The position numbers were made by a program, and so were the translations under genes. From JAAZKA01 sp034926225 (GTDB lineage: Bacteria; Bacillota; Clostridia; Oscillospirales; QAMX01), in NCBI GenBank assembly GCA_034926225.1, contig JAYFRF010000015.1:62001-126000 (forward strand): a DNA stretch of 64,000 nucleotides. Reading direction: 5' to 3'. Under the pieces are notes generated by a model, which had not been told where the DNA came from, searched no databases, and saw only the letters and a list, made by a program, of their open reading frames with translations. Of the stretch, positions 32,453 to 40,871 are shown one piece after another; the first letter of the stretch is position 1, and each line of letters begins with the position of its first letter.

Positions 32453-34540
32453 TTATTGTTCCTCCAGTCGATTATAAGCGCCGAACGGCTCGTCAAACGA
32501 CGGCTGATAAGCCCAGCGGCGCAGGGTGACATGCAGTGTGACTACAGTACCGGGAGTGAGCTTCAGGTTTGCCCACTTACCGCTCACGGGGAGCCGTCCA
32601 TCTTCGCTGTCGATGGACGTAATTTCGTGCTCGCCGTAAGCGCCGCCCTGCATACAGAGTGTGTGCGAAACGGTGTCGGTGTTTGCAAGCGTCACGGCGA
32701 ATCCCTCTGCGCGGATTTCGGATATGAGCGCCGCGACGTTCTCGCACAGCCCCGGACGGCGGCGGTCTATGTCAAACCAGCGTGCCTCGGCGGACAGAAG
32801 CCCGCCGTTGTAGATCGGCGACATTGCGCCCATCGTCAAATTGAGGAGCCCCTCCATCGACAGCGGCGTGCGGTACAGAAGAAAGGTCTGGAAATATGAG
32901 TGGACGACGGTTTCGTCGAAACGAAGACCATAGCGCTCGCGCAGCTCCGCCGTGATCTTTTTTAACATCTCCCACTCGCCCTCGCCGTCCGGCTCATAGC
33001 CGAACCCCATCGAAGCGCCGGACTTTTCCCCTTCGAGAACGGCGTTCTGATGATAGAAGATATCGAGTGTATGCCGCAGAATTTCTTCAGGATAGCTTGT
33101 ATATTCGCCGTTAAGGTATCGCGCGAAGGCTGCATGCTGGCCGCCTTTGTATTTATTCGAAACATTTTGCATCGAAACGGTTAGCTTCTCTGGCGGCAGG
33201 ATTTCCTCCATCCGCCGTACATCCTTTGCGTCCTTCGACGCGGCGCAGATATGTCCCCAATGCGCGGCTTCCCCGGTACCGTACTCATACCAGCCGTCAA
33301 CCTGCTGATAGCGCACATGATTCGGCGCGGTCGTGCCCGGTGCCGTCATCGGGGAGCCGGCCTTGCCGATGTACTCAATAAATGCGCCGTCATCGGCATG
33401 CTTTTGCGGGAACAGCATGCCTCCCCCCTCGCGTGGGATGCCGTAGCGGTCGATTAAGGTGTCGTACAGTGCCCGCGCCCAGTCGAGAGCGTCCGCGCGT
33501 CCGGTGACAAGACGTTCGTTTTCACCGCCGACAATCAGGGCGTCTTCGATGAAGTAGTAGCCGTGCGGATGCGTCCAGCCGTAATGACTGCCGTAGAAGC
33601 GTCCGCCGAGGGTTTCGCCGACTTTCCCTCCGGGCCCCGCGTTATCGGGCATGAATGATAAGCCCTCGCCACGCCGGCGCCATGCGCCGACGTAATCGAC
33701 GATAAAATCTTTAAAGCGCTCCTCGCCCGATAGCGCATAGGCATAGGCCGCAAGGGAGGTGGACATCAGATTCGTCACGGTGTCGCAGTGTGCGAGACGC
33801 TCGCCGTAAACATGGCCGTAGCGGACGGCGTTTTCGGGCCTTGCAAGATCGAGATAGGTACGTACGCCGGGCACATCGTAGAAGGCAAGACCGTAGAAGT
33901 CCATCCAGTGGCTGTGATAAATCGGCTGTTTGAATTTTTCCCATGCGGGGCCGTTTGCGCCGAAGTAGCCGCTTTTGAAAACACGGTGCGCGGGGTCATA
34001 GTTGCGCTCGAAACCGGCGGGATTCTCACCGAAATGAATCTCGGCAAATTTCATGACGCGTTCACGGTTTTTCGGATGCGCGGGGTTTGCTAAGACAAGG
34101 TGATAGAGGAACAGCGATGCCTCCCCCGTGTGCATCCAGTCGAGATCGGGAAAGGTTTCGTCGACGAGCATGGTATCGCGTCCACGTTTGGCGGCTTCGT
34201 CCGCAGGAATGCCGAGATTTCGCTTTTTCTTTGCCGAGAACTGCCGGGTGAGCGCGTCGTACTCCCGCTGCGCATACGCGAGGAGCCGATCGTCGCCGCC
34301 GAGGAGGTAGAGCAGGGGGAAGCTTTGGAAGCCCTCGAAGGCGTTGTCAACGTTGCCGTAGGCGAAGGTCTGGAAGTCGGGGACGCACTCTGTCCAGAGA
34401 ATTTCGCCGTCGGGGGTCAGATAATCGGAGAGCATCTCCGACGCGCGGGAAAGCGTATCGAGTACCTGCCGCTCGAGCAGCGCCCAGTCCGGGATACGCT
34501 CGGCGGGTCTGTGGAAGGAGGCGGACGGGATGGTATTCAC
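32453..34540 (-). CDS. 695-residue protein of unknown family, probably an (alpha/alpha) toroid
   Basis: I do not recognise this family with confidence. There is no signal peptide or membrane helix. It is rich in Trp, Tyr and His in patterns seen in alpha/alpha-barrel glycan-active enzymes: DLDWMHTGEASLFLYH, HSHWMDFYGLAFYDVPG, GSHYGWTHPHGYYFIED and YGTGEAAHWGHICAAS. The last 110 residues look like a beta domain. A cytoplasmic glycoside-type hydrolase or lyase is a reasonable guess from these and from its operon. The start is GTG with AAGAAGGG upstream, 2 bases after the preceding stop. Confidence 0.6.
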   Translation of the reverse strand: MNTIPSASFHRPAERIPDWALLERQVLDTLSRASEMLSDYLTPDGEILWTECVPDFQTFAYGNVDNAFEGFQSFPLLYLLGGDDRLLAYAQREYDALTRQFSAKKKRNLGIPADEAAKRGRDTMLVDETFPDLDWMHTGEASLFLYHLVLANPAHPKNRERVMKFAEIHFGENPAGFERNYDPAHRVFKSGYFGANGPAWEKFKQPIYHSHWMDFYGLAFYDVPGVRTYLDLARPENAVRYGHVYGERLAHCDTVTNLMSTSLAAYAYALSGEERFKDFIVDYVGAWRRRGEGLSFMPDNAGPGGKVGETLGGRFYGSHYGWTHPHGYYFIEDALIVGGENERLVTGRADALDWARALYDTLIDRYGIPREGGGMLFPQKHADDGAFIEYIGKAGSPMTAPGTTAPNHVRYQQVDGWYEYGTGEAAHWGHICAASKDAKDVRRMEEILPPEKLTVSMQNVSNKYKGGQHAAFARYLNGEYTSYPEEILRHTLDIFYHQNAVLEGEKSGASMGFGYEPDGEGEWEMLKKITAELRERYGLRFDETVVHSYFQTFLLYRTPLSMEGLLNLTMGAMSPIYNGGLLSAEARWFDIDRRRPGLCENVAALISEIRAEGFAVTLANTDTVSHTLCMQGGAYGEHEITSIDSEDGRLPVSGKWANLKLTPGTVVTLHVTLRRWAYQPSFDEPFGAYNRLEEQ

Positions 34541-34542
34541 GG

Positions 34543-35502
34543 TCAAAACCCTTCTTTCGGCATTAAGAATTCTACCATATCGCAGGTCATCGTGCAATTG
34601 AGCCCCGCAAGGGAGTCTTTCAGCTGGTCAAGCGTACGGGCGCCTACGATGGGGAAGCAGGCGAAGCCGTAGGGCTGCGCGAGAATCCATGCGATTTGGA
34701 GCTGCGTCGGGGTATAGCCCGTCTCGGCGGAAAGCTTTGCAAGCCTTGCCGCCACCTCGCGGTTGTAGGGGGTGTCGTATTTGCCGATTTGGTACGGATT
34801 CCATGCGCGGGTATCGCCGTCACGCAAGAGCTTTGTCAGCGTACCGACCGCGAGTGGCGAGTACGCGCCGACGGGGGCTTGCGTTTCGGTATGGTAGGCG
34901 ATATAGTCTGCGTCGAGCCATTTGATGTTGCTGTCGTCATTGCGTACGTTGCGGCGAGTCAGGTTCATCTCGATCTCGTCGAGCGCGAAGCGCGGCAACC
35001 CATGCGCATCGGCGTAGGCGGCAGCTTCCCTCTGACGGGCAACCGACCAGTTGGAGCAGCCATAATAGCGGATTTTTCCCGATTCTTGAATTTCCGCGAG
35101 CGCGCCGACAATCTCTCCGACGGGAACGGTTTCGTCGTCGAGGTGCAAAAGATAGAAATCTACGCAGTCAAAGCCCGTACGCGCAAGAGTTTCGTCAATA
35201 TCCTCGAAAAGCTCATGCGCGCGCATGGCGACCGAATGGGGACGCGTGTGATCCTCGCCGCACTTTGACGTAACGATCATCTGCCCCCGAATACCGCGCT
35301 CGCGAACCCATTTGCCGATGGTTCGCTCCGACGCGCCGAGCCCATACTCATGCGCGGTATTTAAGAAGCGTCCTCCGAGGGCATAGTAATAGTCGAGCAT
35401 CGAAAACGAGGTCTGCTCGTCCTCACGGGAGCCGAAATACGCGCAGCCGAGACAAAATTGGGATACCGGGAATGAGATACCGGGAAGTGTGATCGCTTTC
35501 AT
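34543..35502 (-). CDS. aldo/keto reductase with altered catalytic Asp
   Basis: A 319-residue aldo/keto reductase. Tyr lies in HEYGLGASERTIGKWV, Lys in VTSKCGEDH and His in FYLLHLDDE, but the tetrad Asp that precedes the Tyr reads Asn (RFLNTAHEYG). The C-terminal IVGARTLDQL binds the cofactor. GGGG lies 8-11 bases before the chosen ATG at 35502. It is the third of the operon genes counting from the 3' end and is flanked at 20 and 2 bases. It is a distant paralogue of the reductase at 57280. Confidence 0.87.
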   Translation of the reverse strand: MKAITLPGISFPVSQFCLGCAYFGSREDEQTSFSMLDYYYALGGRFLNTAHEYGLGASERTIGKWVRERGIRGQMIVTSKCGEDHTRPHSVAMRAHELFEDIDETLARTGFDCVDFYLLHLDDETVPVGEIVGALAEIQESGKIRYYGCSNWSVARQREAAAYADAHGLPRFALDEIEMNLTRRNVRNDDSNIKWLDADYIAYHTETQAPVGAYSPLAVGTLTKLLRDGDTRAWNPYQIGKYDTPYNREVAARLAKLSAETGYTPTQLQIAWILAQPYGFACFPIVGARTLDQLKDSLAGLNCTMTCDMVEFLMPKEGF

Positions 35503-35522
35503 AAGCAATCCCCCTGCTATAT

Positions 35523-36275
35523 TCAGTTTAATAAGACCCGAATCCGCGCGCAAAGCAGTTCTGCCGCCTGCTCACGGTACCATAACCCGTTTTCCGCCGT
35601 TGCCGGACGCGGGTCGCCGACACAGCCGACATCTGTCAAGCTCGTAACCCCTTGAGTAAAGAAGCGATCGAGAAGTTCCGGCGTCAGCGGGTCGCAAAAG
35701 CCCGGCGCCGCGCAGTCCATATGTACAAGTGTTGGCGCAAGCGAAAGCATCTCCGACGTTTCGCGCTCGTCCGCATGACCGCCGTTCGTTCCTGTCGGCA
35801 GATTCCGCGCACGCTCCAGCGCCCGCAGCTCCTCCGGCGTCGGCACATCCGCAACGGCAATGATCTTCACTTCCGGATGCATCGCCCGCAGCTCGGCCGC
35901 CGCCGTCTCGCAGGGGCGGACGTTCCCGCCATGCGACGCGAGGAATATGATCTCGGAAAAGCCGTGCCTAAGATAGCTGGTGACATAATCCTCTAAAAGC
36001 ATCCGGAGGGTCTCCGGCCGCAACGTCAGCGTACCGGGCAGCGCCATGTGATGGGGCGACAGTCCCGGACGGATGCAGGGCGCGACAAGCGTAAACCCGA
36101 GGCGCTCGGCTACCTTAACGGCGGCGGCTTCGCCGAGGACGGCGTCGGTGTTCTCGGGAAGCTGATAGCCGTGCTGTTCAATCGAAGCGACGGGGATGAT
36201 CACGCGGCGCCATCCCCCGTCCAGAGCCTCACGGATTGCGGGCCATGTCATTTCCTCTAATTTATAGGTTTTCAT
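35523..36275 (-). CDS. creatininase-family amidohydrolase
   Basis: A 250-residue member of the creatininase/MftE family. Metal and catalytic residues are seen in SIEQHGYQLPENTDAVLGEA, SPHHMALPGTLTL, LASHGGNVRP and GGHADERETSEML. Relatives hydrolyse creatinine, formamides or peptides, and a subgroup acts beside sugar catabolic genes. The start overlaps the RidA stop by 4 bases (ATGA), so the two are translationally coupled. Confidence 0.9.
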   Translation of the reverse strand: MKTYKLEEMTWPAIREALDGGWRRVIIPVASIEQHGYQLPENTDAVLGEAAAVKVAERLGFTLVAPCIRPGLSPHHMALPGTLTLRPETLRMLLEDYVTSYLRHGFSEIIFLASHGGNVRPCETAAAELRAMHPEVKIIAVADVPTPEELRALERARNLPTGTNGGHADERETSEMLSLAPTLVHMDCAAPGFCDPLTPELLDRFFTQGVTSLTDVGCVGDPRPATAENGLWYREQAAELLCARIRVLLN

Positions 36276-36739
36276 CGGTATTGTACCAGCAGCTCGACTT
36301 CAACCGGGATACCGGCGGGCAGCGCCGCGACACCGATGGCCGAGCGGGCGTGCGCGCCGATTTCTCGTCCGAATACGGCAAGCATCAGCTCGGAGAAACC
36401 GTTGACAACCTTGGGTTGATTTCCAAAATCCGGAGTGCAGTTGACAAAACCGGTCGCTTTGACAATCTTCGTAATACGGCTTAAATCGCCGAGCGCTCCG
36501 TGCATGTTCGAGAGCATTGTGATGCCGACGCTGCGCGCGGCGGCATAGGCGGTCGTTTCGTCCATATCCGCGCCGACCTTGCCGACAAAGTCGAATTGTC
36601 CATCGTGCTGCAAAGGCCCCGCGCCGGAAAAGTACATCAGATTTTCACCGAACGAGACGGCACTAGCATAAGCTCCGGTCGCAGGTGGGATGGGGACAAG
36701 CTCAATGCCGAGTTCATGAAGACGGGCGTAGATATCCAT
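36272..36739 (-). CDS. RidA/YjgF-family enamine/imine deaminase
   Basis: A 155-residue protein of the RidA superfamily (YjgF-like, long variant). ASAVSFGENLMYFSGAGPLQ is the strand-turn that lines the trimer cleft, and CTPDFGNQPKVVNGFSELM precedes the C-terminal AIGVAALPAGIPVEVELLV. The canonical guanidinium Arg (usually in xxRPARxTVxV) reads ARSAIGVAAL, as in other members of the long subgroup. RidA removes reactive enamines; here it may do so for a pathway intermediate. GGGAGG precedes the ATG. Confidence 0.85.
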   Translation of the reverse strand: MDIYARLHELGIELVPIPPATGAYASAVSFGENLMYFSGAGPLQHDGQFDFVGKVGADMDETTAYAAARSVGITMLSNMHGALGDLSRITKIVKATGFVNCTPDFGNQPKVVNGFSELMLAVFGREIGAHARSAIGVAALPAGIPVEVELLVQYR

Positions 36740-36755
36740 ATAGATAAAACCTCCC

Positions 36756-37552
36756 TTACGAAATCCGGTAAATCCGCTTTGCCGTGCTGCCGAACACTTG
36801 ATCCGCCGCGACATCGTCGCCGATGATAAAACGGGTGACCTCAACGGCGTGCCGGTACGGAGCACCCATTACGGGCCAGTCCGAGCCGAACATGCAGCGC
36901 TCCGGGCCGAAGGCAGAATAGACCTTATAAAAGGTTCCCGGAACGGCCCGGGCTCGGTAGGCTTGGGGAATATGCGGCACAGGGTGTAAAGCCCCGAAAG
37001 CTTGATTGACACATTGGGCAGGCTCGCGAAATCGTGACAGAACGCGCGGTAATCCTCCGGCACAGGCGCGCCGTCGAATGGATAGCCGCCAAAATGCTCG
37101 ATGACGAAGGATACCCCGGGGTTTTCCGAGACGATGTCTTTCCAGCGGGCGGTATATCGCCAGCTTCCCAGCAGCTCGATGACGGTATCCGGCTGATGTG
37201 CCGCGAGGACACGGTAGGCATGGGCAAGGGCGGTCTGCGAGGCGACGCGGAAGCCGCGATATTTGGCGTCCATCGAGTAGCGATGCGTATACGAGACGCA
37301 TTCGGGGTCACCAGGGTCGAGTTGGGCGATATAAGCACCGACAAGCGGGTCTTTGGCAGTCGTCTCCAGCAGCTTTGCGTTCAGGGTATATTCATTTGAG
37401 CAGCCCACCACGACACAGGAATCGACTGCACCGTCTGCATCGGTTTGCAGCATACCCGTAGTGAGCAAACGGTGGAATTCGGAATCGGCGGGCGGCCACG
37501 CGTAGTCGCCGAAGGCGGGGTCATAGAGATGGACATGCGTATCGATCAGCAT
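36756..37552 (-). pseudogene. fuconolactonase-like amidohydrolase, one-base frameshift
   Basis: Reading from the ATG at 37552 (AAAAGGAGG upstream) gives an amidohydrolase of the L-fuconolactonase type: MLIDTHVHLYDPAFGDYAWP, LDPGDPE, FVIEHFGGYP and VSIKLSGLYTL. The frame then fails near 36929-36932. The neighbouring frame carries the expected end: FYKVYSAFGPERCMFGSDWPV and QVFGSTAKRIYRI. Adding one T to the T4 run of CCTTTTATAAGG restores EPFYKV and a normal 265-residue protein. Either the gene is inactivated, the base call is wrong, or the ribosome slips here. It is the promoter-proximal gene of the operon. Confidence 0.85.
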
Positions 37553-37612
37553 AAAACATCCTCCTTTTCCCGTATAAAGATCCGGCATGTAAAAACACCC
37601 AATTCTAAAGCC

Positions 37613-37641
37613 ATGTTAACATATCGGGATTCAGAAGTCAA
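37613..37641 (-). promoter_or_regulatory. promoter of the six-gene minus-strand operon
   Basis: Minus-strand TTGACT (37636-37641) and TAACAT (37613-37618) with a 17-base spacer, about 60 bases before the ATG at 37552. Confidence 0.65.
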
Positions 37642-37723
37642 GCGCGGATGATACTTGTCTTTTGACCGTTCTTCGTGATATAATGACATTGATCATAAAG
37701 TGACGATTCCGATTATTTACGAA

Positions 37724-37752
37724 TTGCATCTTTTGACAGGTTATGCTATACT
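37724..37752 (+). promoter_or_regulatory. dnaD promoter
   Basis: TTGCAT (37724-37729) and TATACT (37747-37752), 17-base spacer, about 44 bases before the dnaD ATG. Confidence 0.55.
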
Positions 37753-37795
37753 ATGAAAAATAGAAATTTTTAATTACCGAGGATTTTTTGACAGT

Positions 37796-38719
37796 ATGCG
37801 GGATTTTCGTTTGCAATTTGACGGTGCGGCGCTGGCCCTTCCGGTGACACCCGCGCGGGAGATCTGCGCGCTCGGCGACGCGGATGCGGCGCTGTTATAT
37901 CTGTATCTGCTCGCGCATGGCGGCGTTATTGAGGAAGCGCAGGCATACAACGATCTGAAAATGACTGCCGCGCGTTTTGAATCGGCCGCACGCACCCTCG
38001 CCGGGGCACGCGCGGTTGCACCGATCGCGGTATCGCCAGCCGTACCGCAGCCCGTCGCGGAGCCGGAGACATATTACACCTCGGGAGAGCTTGACTGCGC
38101 CATTCGCGGTGATATGGGCTTTGCCTGGCTCGTCGCCGAAACGGAAAAGCGCATCGGACGCGGGATATGGAAGCATGAAGCGGAAAAGCTGATGATCATC
38201 TACGATACCGTAAAGCTGCCGCCGGAGGTTATCCTGCTTTTGATCAATAAGGTCGGCGGCAGCGATCCCGGACGGCAGGGCTTGAGCTTTGCCCGGCTTT
38301 TAAGTGAAGCGCGCCGATGGGCCGCCGACGGTATCGATACCGTCGAGCGCGCGGAGGAGGCCCTGCGCCGTGACGCGGAGCGCAAAAGCGACGTCGGAAA
38401 GGTGCTCGCGGCGCTCGGAATCCGTGACCGTGCGCCGAGTCCCTCGGAAAGACGCTACATCAACGGCTTCCTGGATACGGGGATATCTGCCGAACTGATC
38501 GCCCGCGCCTTCGATATCACCGTGACGAAGAAGGGTGCGATTAACTGGGCATACACCGGCGGCATCCTAGAGCGCTGGCGCGCCAAGGGGCTGCGTACGC
38601 TCGAGGATGTCGAACGCTGCGACCGTCCCGCGTCGTACAAGGTGCGGGGCGATGAGGATGAGGAATCCTACCGCCGCGCGCGGGAAGCCTATCTTGCCGA
38701 AAAGGAGAAATTGAAATGA
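37796..38719 (+). CDS. DnaD-domain replication initiation protein
   Basis: A 307-residue DnaD/DnaB-type primosomal protein, found in Bacillota. An N-terminal winged-helix-like domain (residues 15-70) is followed by two DnaD repeats, one around YDTVKLPPEVILLLINKV and one ending INWAYTGGILERWRAKGLRTLEDV, which carries the family YxxxILxxW signature. Such proteins remodel DNA during helicase loading. It overlaps the DnaC-like gene by 4 bases (ATGA). Confidence 0.9.
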   Translation: MRDFRLQFDGAALALPVTPAREICALGDADAALLYLYLLAHGGVIEEAQAYNDLKMTAARFESAARTLAGARAVAPIAVSPAVPQPVAEPETYYTSGELDCAIRGDMGFAWLVAETEKRIGRGIWKHEAEKLMIIYDTVKLPPEVILLLINKVGGSDPGRQGLSFARLLSEARRWAADGIDTVERAEEALRRDAERKSDVGKVLAALGIRDRAPSPSERRYINGFLDTGISAELIARAFDITVTKKGAINWAYTGGILERWRAKGLRTLEDVERCDRPASYKVRGDEDEESYRRAREAYLAEKEKLK

Positions 38720-39705
38720 GCGCGGATGAAAAAGCTCTGTCCCGCGCGTCGGAGACCTATGGCGCGTCAATACGGGAACGCCGTGTGCGTGCCGCCGCGA
38801 GACTCGACGAGATCGCAGCCCGCGACGCGCGTATCGGAGAGATCGCGTCGGAAATGCGGCTTGCGGGACTGGCGGCGGTGCGCGCCGCGATGGAGGATGT
38901 GCCCGAGGATGTGGAAAAGCGGGTGCGGTCGATTGCGGAGCATAATCTGGCGCTGCAAACGGAGCGATCAGACAGGCTTCGCGCGTTGGGATACCCGGAG
39001 GACTACCTCTACGCGGGGCCGTTTTGCGGCGTCTGCGGCGATACCGGCTACCACGACGGCGCGATGTGCGGCTGCTTTCAGCCGTTTTATATCCGAGCGC
39101 TGGGCGATCAGATCGACGAAGCCGTTGGAAAGGGTTTCCCAACGTTCGAGACCTTCAACATGAGCATCTTCACGGCGTCGGTGGCCATCCCCGACGCCGG
39201 GTCACGCGCGGAAAGAATGGCCGTCGTCCAGAAATGCCGGGATTACGCCGGAATGCTCGGGGCTACCTCCGAAAATCTTCTTCTGCGCGGAGAGTCCGGC
39301 AGGGGGAAAACTACGCTCGCGGTCTGTATCGCGCGGGAAGCGGTTCGCCGCGGCGTCGGCGTCCTGTATATCAGTGCGCCGGCGCTGTTCTCGCTGCGCG
39401 AGGAGGAGCGCTTTCGCCGCGACGAGGAAGCCGGAGCCGAGCTTGCGCGGTATCGGGTTTGCGACGCGCTGGTACTGGACGACGTGGGACTGGAAGCCAC
39501 CGCGCCGATGAACGCGCCGACGCTCCTGTCGCTGCTTACTGCGAGGGAAGCGGCCGGGCTTCCGACGATCCTCTGCACGGCGCTGTATGGGAAAGATCTT
39601 TCCGGGCGTTACTCCACAGCTGTGGCATCCAGGCTGGAAAATGATTTCAAAGCCATCGAGTTGCGCGGACTCGATCTGCGGCGGATGCTGAAAACGACGG
39701 TATAG
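38716..39705 (+). CDS. DnaC/DnaI-like helicase loader ATPase
   Basis: A 329-residue AAA+ protein. The N-terminal half is helical and contains a zinc-type cluster (CGVCGDTGYHDGAMCGC, about residues 104-120). The ATPase has Walker A GESGRGKTTLA and Walker B LVLDDVGLE, ending SRLENDFKAIELRGLDLR, the usual DnaC-family end. It is coupled to DnaD by an ATGA overlap, the normal partnership for loading the replicative helicase. Confidence 0.93.
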   Translation: MSADEKALSRASETYGASIRERRVRAAARLDEIAARDARIGEIASEMRLAGLAAVRAAMEDVPEDVEKRVRSIAEHNLALQTERSDRLRALGYPEDYLYAGPFCGVCGDTGYHDGAMCGCFQPFYIRALGDQIDEAVGKGFPTFETFNMSIFTASVAIPDAGSRAERMAVVQKCRDYAGMLGATSENLLLRGESGRGKTTLAVCIAREAVRRGVGVLYISAPALFSLREEERFRRDEEAGAELARYRVCDALVLDDVGLEATAPMNAPTLLSLLTAREAAGLPTILCTALYGKDLSGRYSTAVASRLENDFKAIELRGLDLRRMLKTTV

Positions 39706-39716
39706 GAGCAAAGGGC

Positions 39717-40871
39717 ATGAAGAATAACCGCCTGTATGGACTGGTATTTATCGCCTTGACATTCCTGTTCTGGCTATGCGCCTACCCCGCCGTCCCGATC
39801 GTCTCCGCCTATGCGGATTCCCTCGGCGCGTCGTCCGCGATGGTCGGGTTCATCGGCGGCGCGTACGGGCTGTCGATGCTCATCATCCGCCTGCCGCTGG
39901 GTATACTCTCGGATAAGCTCGGCAAACGGAAGATTTTCATCATTCTCGGAGGACTTGCCGCCCTGCTTGGGGCGTGTATCGTGCTGCTCACGCCATCCCC
40001 CGCCACGCTGTTCGTTTTCCGCACGCTCTGCGGCGTACAGGCTTCCGCATGGGTGCCTTTTACGGTGCTTTACGCGCATTCCTATCCGCCGGAGCAGTCC
40101 GCGCGCGCGATGGCGGTGCTGACGACCGTCTATACGGCGTCGCAGCTTGTATCCATGCTTGCGGGGGGGATCCTTGCGGACAGGTTTACGTATCTCGCAC
40201 CGTTTGCCCTCTCGGCGGTCGGCGGCGTACTGTTTTTAATGCTGTCGCCGATGATGCGGGAAGCGCCTGTAAAAAAAGCCGCCGCGCGCGCGCCGCTAAA
40301 AGATGTGCTGACCCGGAAGCTGTGGCTTTTAACCTTTGCCGGTATTGTGTTCTTCTATGTGAAGTATGCGACGGCGTACACCTTCACGCCCCTGATTGCC
40401 AAGGAACTGGGCGCATCGGATGCGGCTCTCGGGTACTTAAATACGCTCTACTGTCTTTGCGGCGTTGGCGGCTGCGCGCTTTCCTATAAATTGGCCCGCC
40501 GTTTCGGCGCGGCGAAGACGATCGCGGTCTCCCTTGCCGTTCTCGCGGTGTTTTCCTGTTTTGTTGTGCCGTTTGTGCCGAATCTGCCTATTTTATATGC
40601 GACACTCGGCGTGTCCGGCTTCTTTACGTTCCTTTTAGACGGGCTTCTCGGCGGACTTGTCATCCTCGGCGTCGAGGAACGCCGCCGCTCCACCGCCATG
40701 GGCTTTTATCAGGCTCTCTACGGACTCGGCATCCTCGCGGGACCCGTCTTATCGGGCCGCATCATCGAGCTGTCCGGCCGTGTGACCGCTTATACCGTCG
40801 CGGGCATCCTCGCCTGCGTCTGCGCCGCCGTCATTCTCATCTATAACCGGAAGGAGCCGATTCCATGCTGA
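39717..40871 (+). CDS. MFS transporter
   Basis: A 384-residue major facilitator protein with 12 predicted membrane helices. The loop 2-3 motif A is clear (PLGILSDKLGKRKIF). The substrate is unknown; because it overlaps the altronate-dehydratase-like gene by 7 bases, a hexuronate or sugar acid is a plausible guess. It begins 11 bases after the helicase loader gene with GGAG upstream of the ATG. Confidence 0.88.
   Translation: MKNNRLYGLVFIALTFLFWLCAYPAVPIVSAYADSLGASSAMVGFIGGAYGLSMLIIRLPLGILSDKLGKRKIFIILGGLAALLGACIVLLTPSPATLFVFRTLCGVQASAWVPFTVLYAHSYPPEQSARAMAVLTTVYTASQLVSMLAGGILADRFTYLAPFALSAVGGVLFLMLSPMMREAPVKKAAARAPLKDVLTRKLWLLTFAGIVFFYVKYATAYTFTPLIAKELGASDAALGYLNTLYCLCGVGGCALSYKLARRFGAAKTIAVSLAVLAVFSCFVVPFVPNLPILYATLGVSGFFTFLLDGLLGGLVILGVEERRRSTAMGFYQALYGLGILAGPVLSGRIIELSGRVTAYTVAGILACVCAAVILIYNRKEPIPC

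Noticed and set aside
36925..36936. Programmed -1 frameshifting as the preferred explanation for the broken amidohydrolase
   Set aside because: The site lacks a full X XXY YYZ slippery heptamer, and I see no clear downstream pseudoknot or upstream ribosome binding-like stimulator. It is kept only as a possibility.
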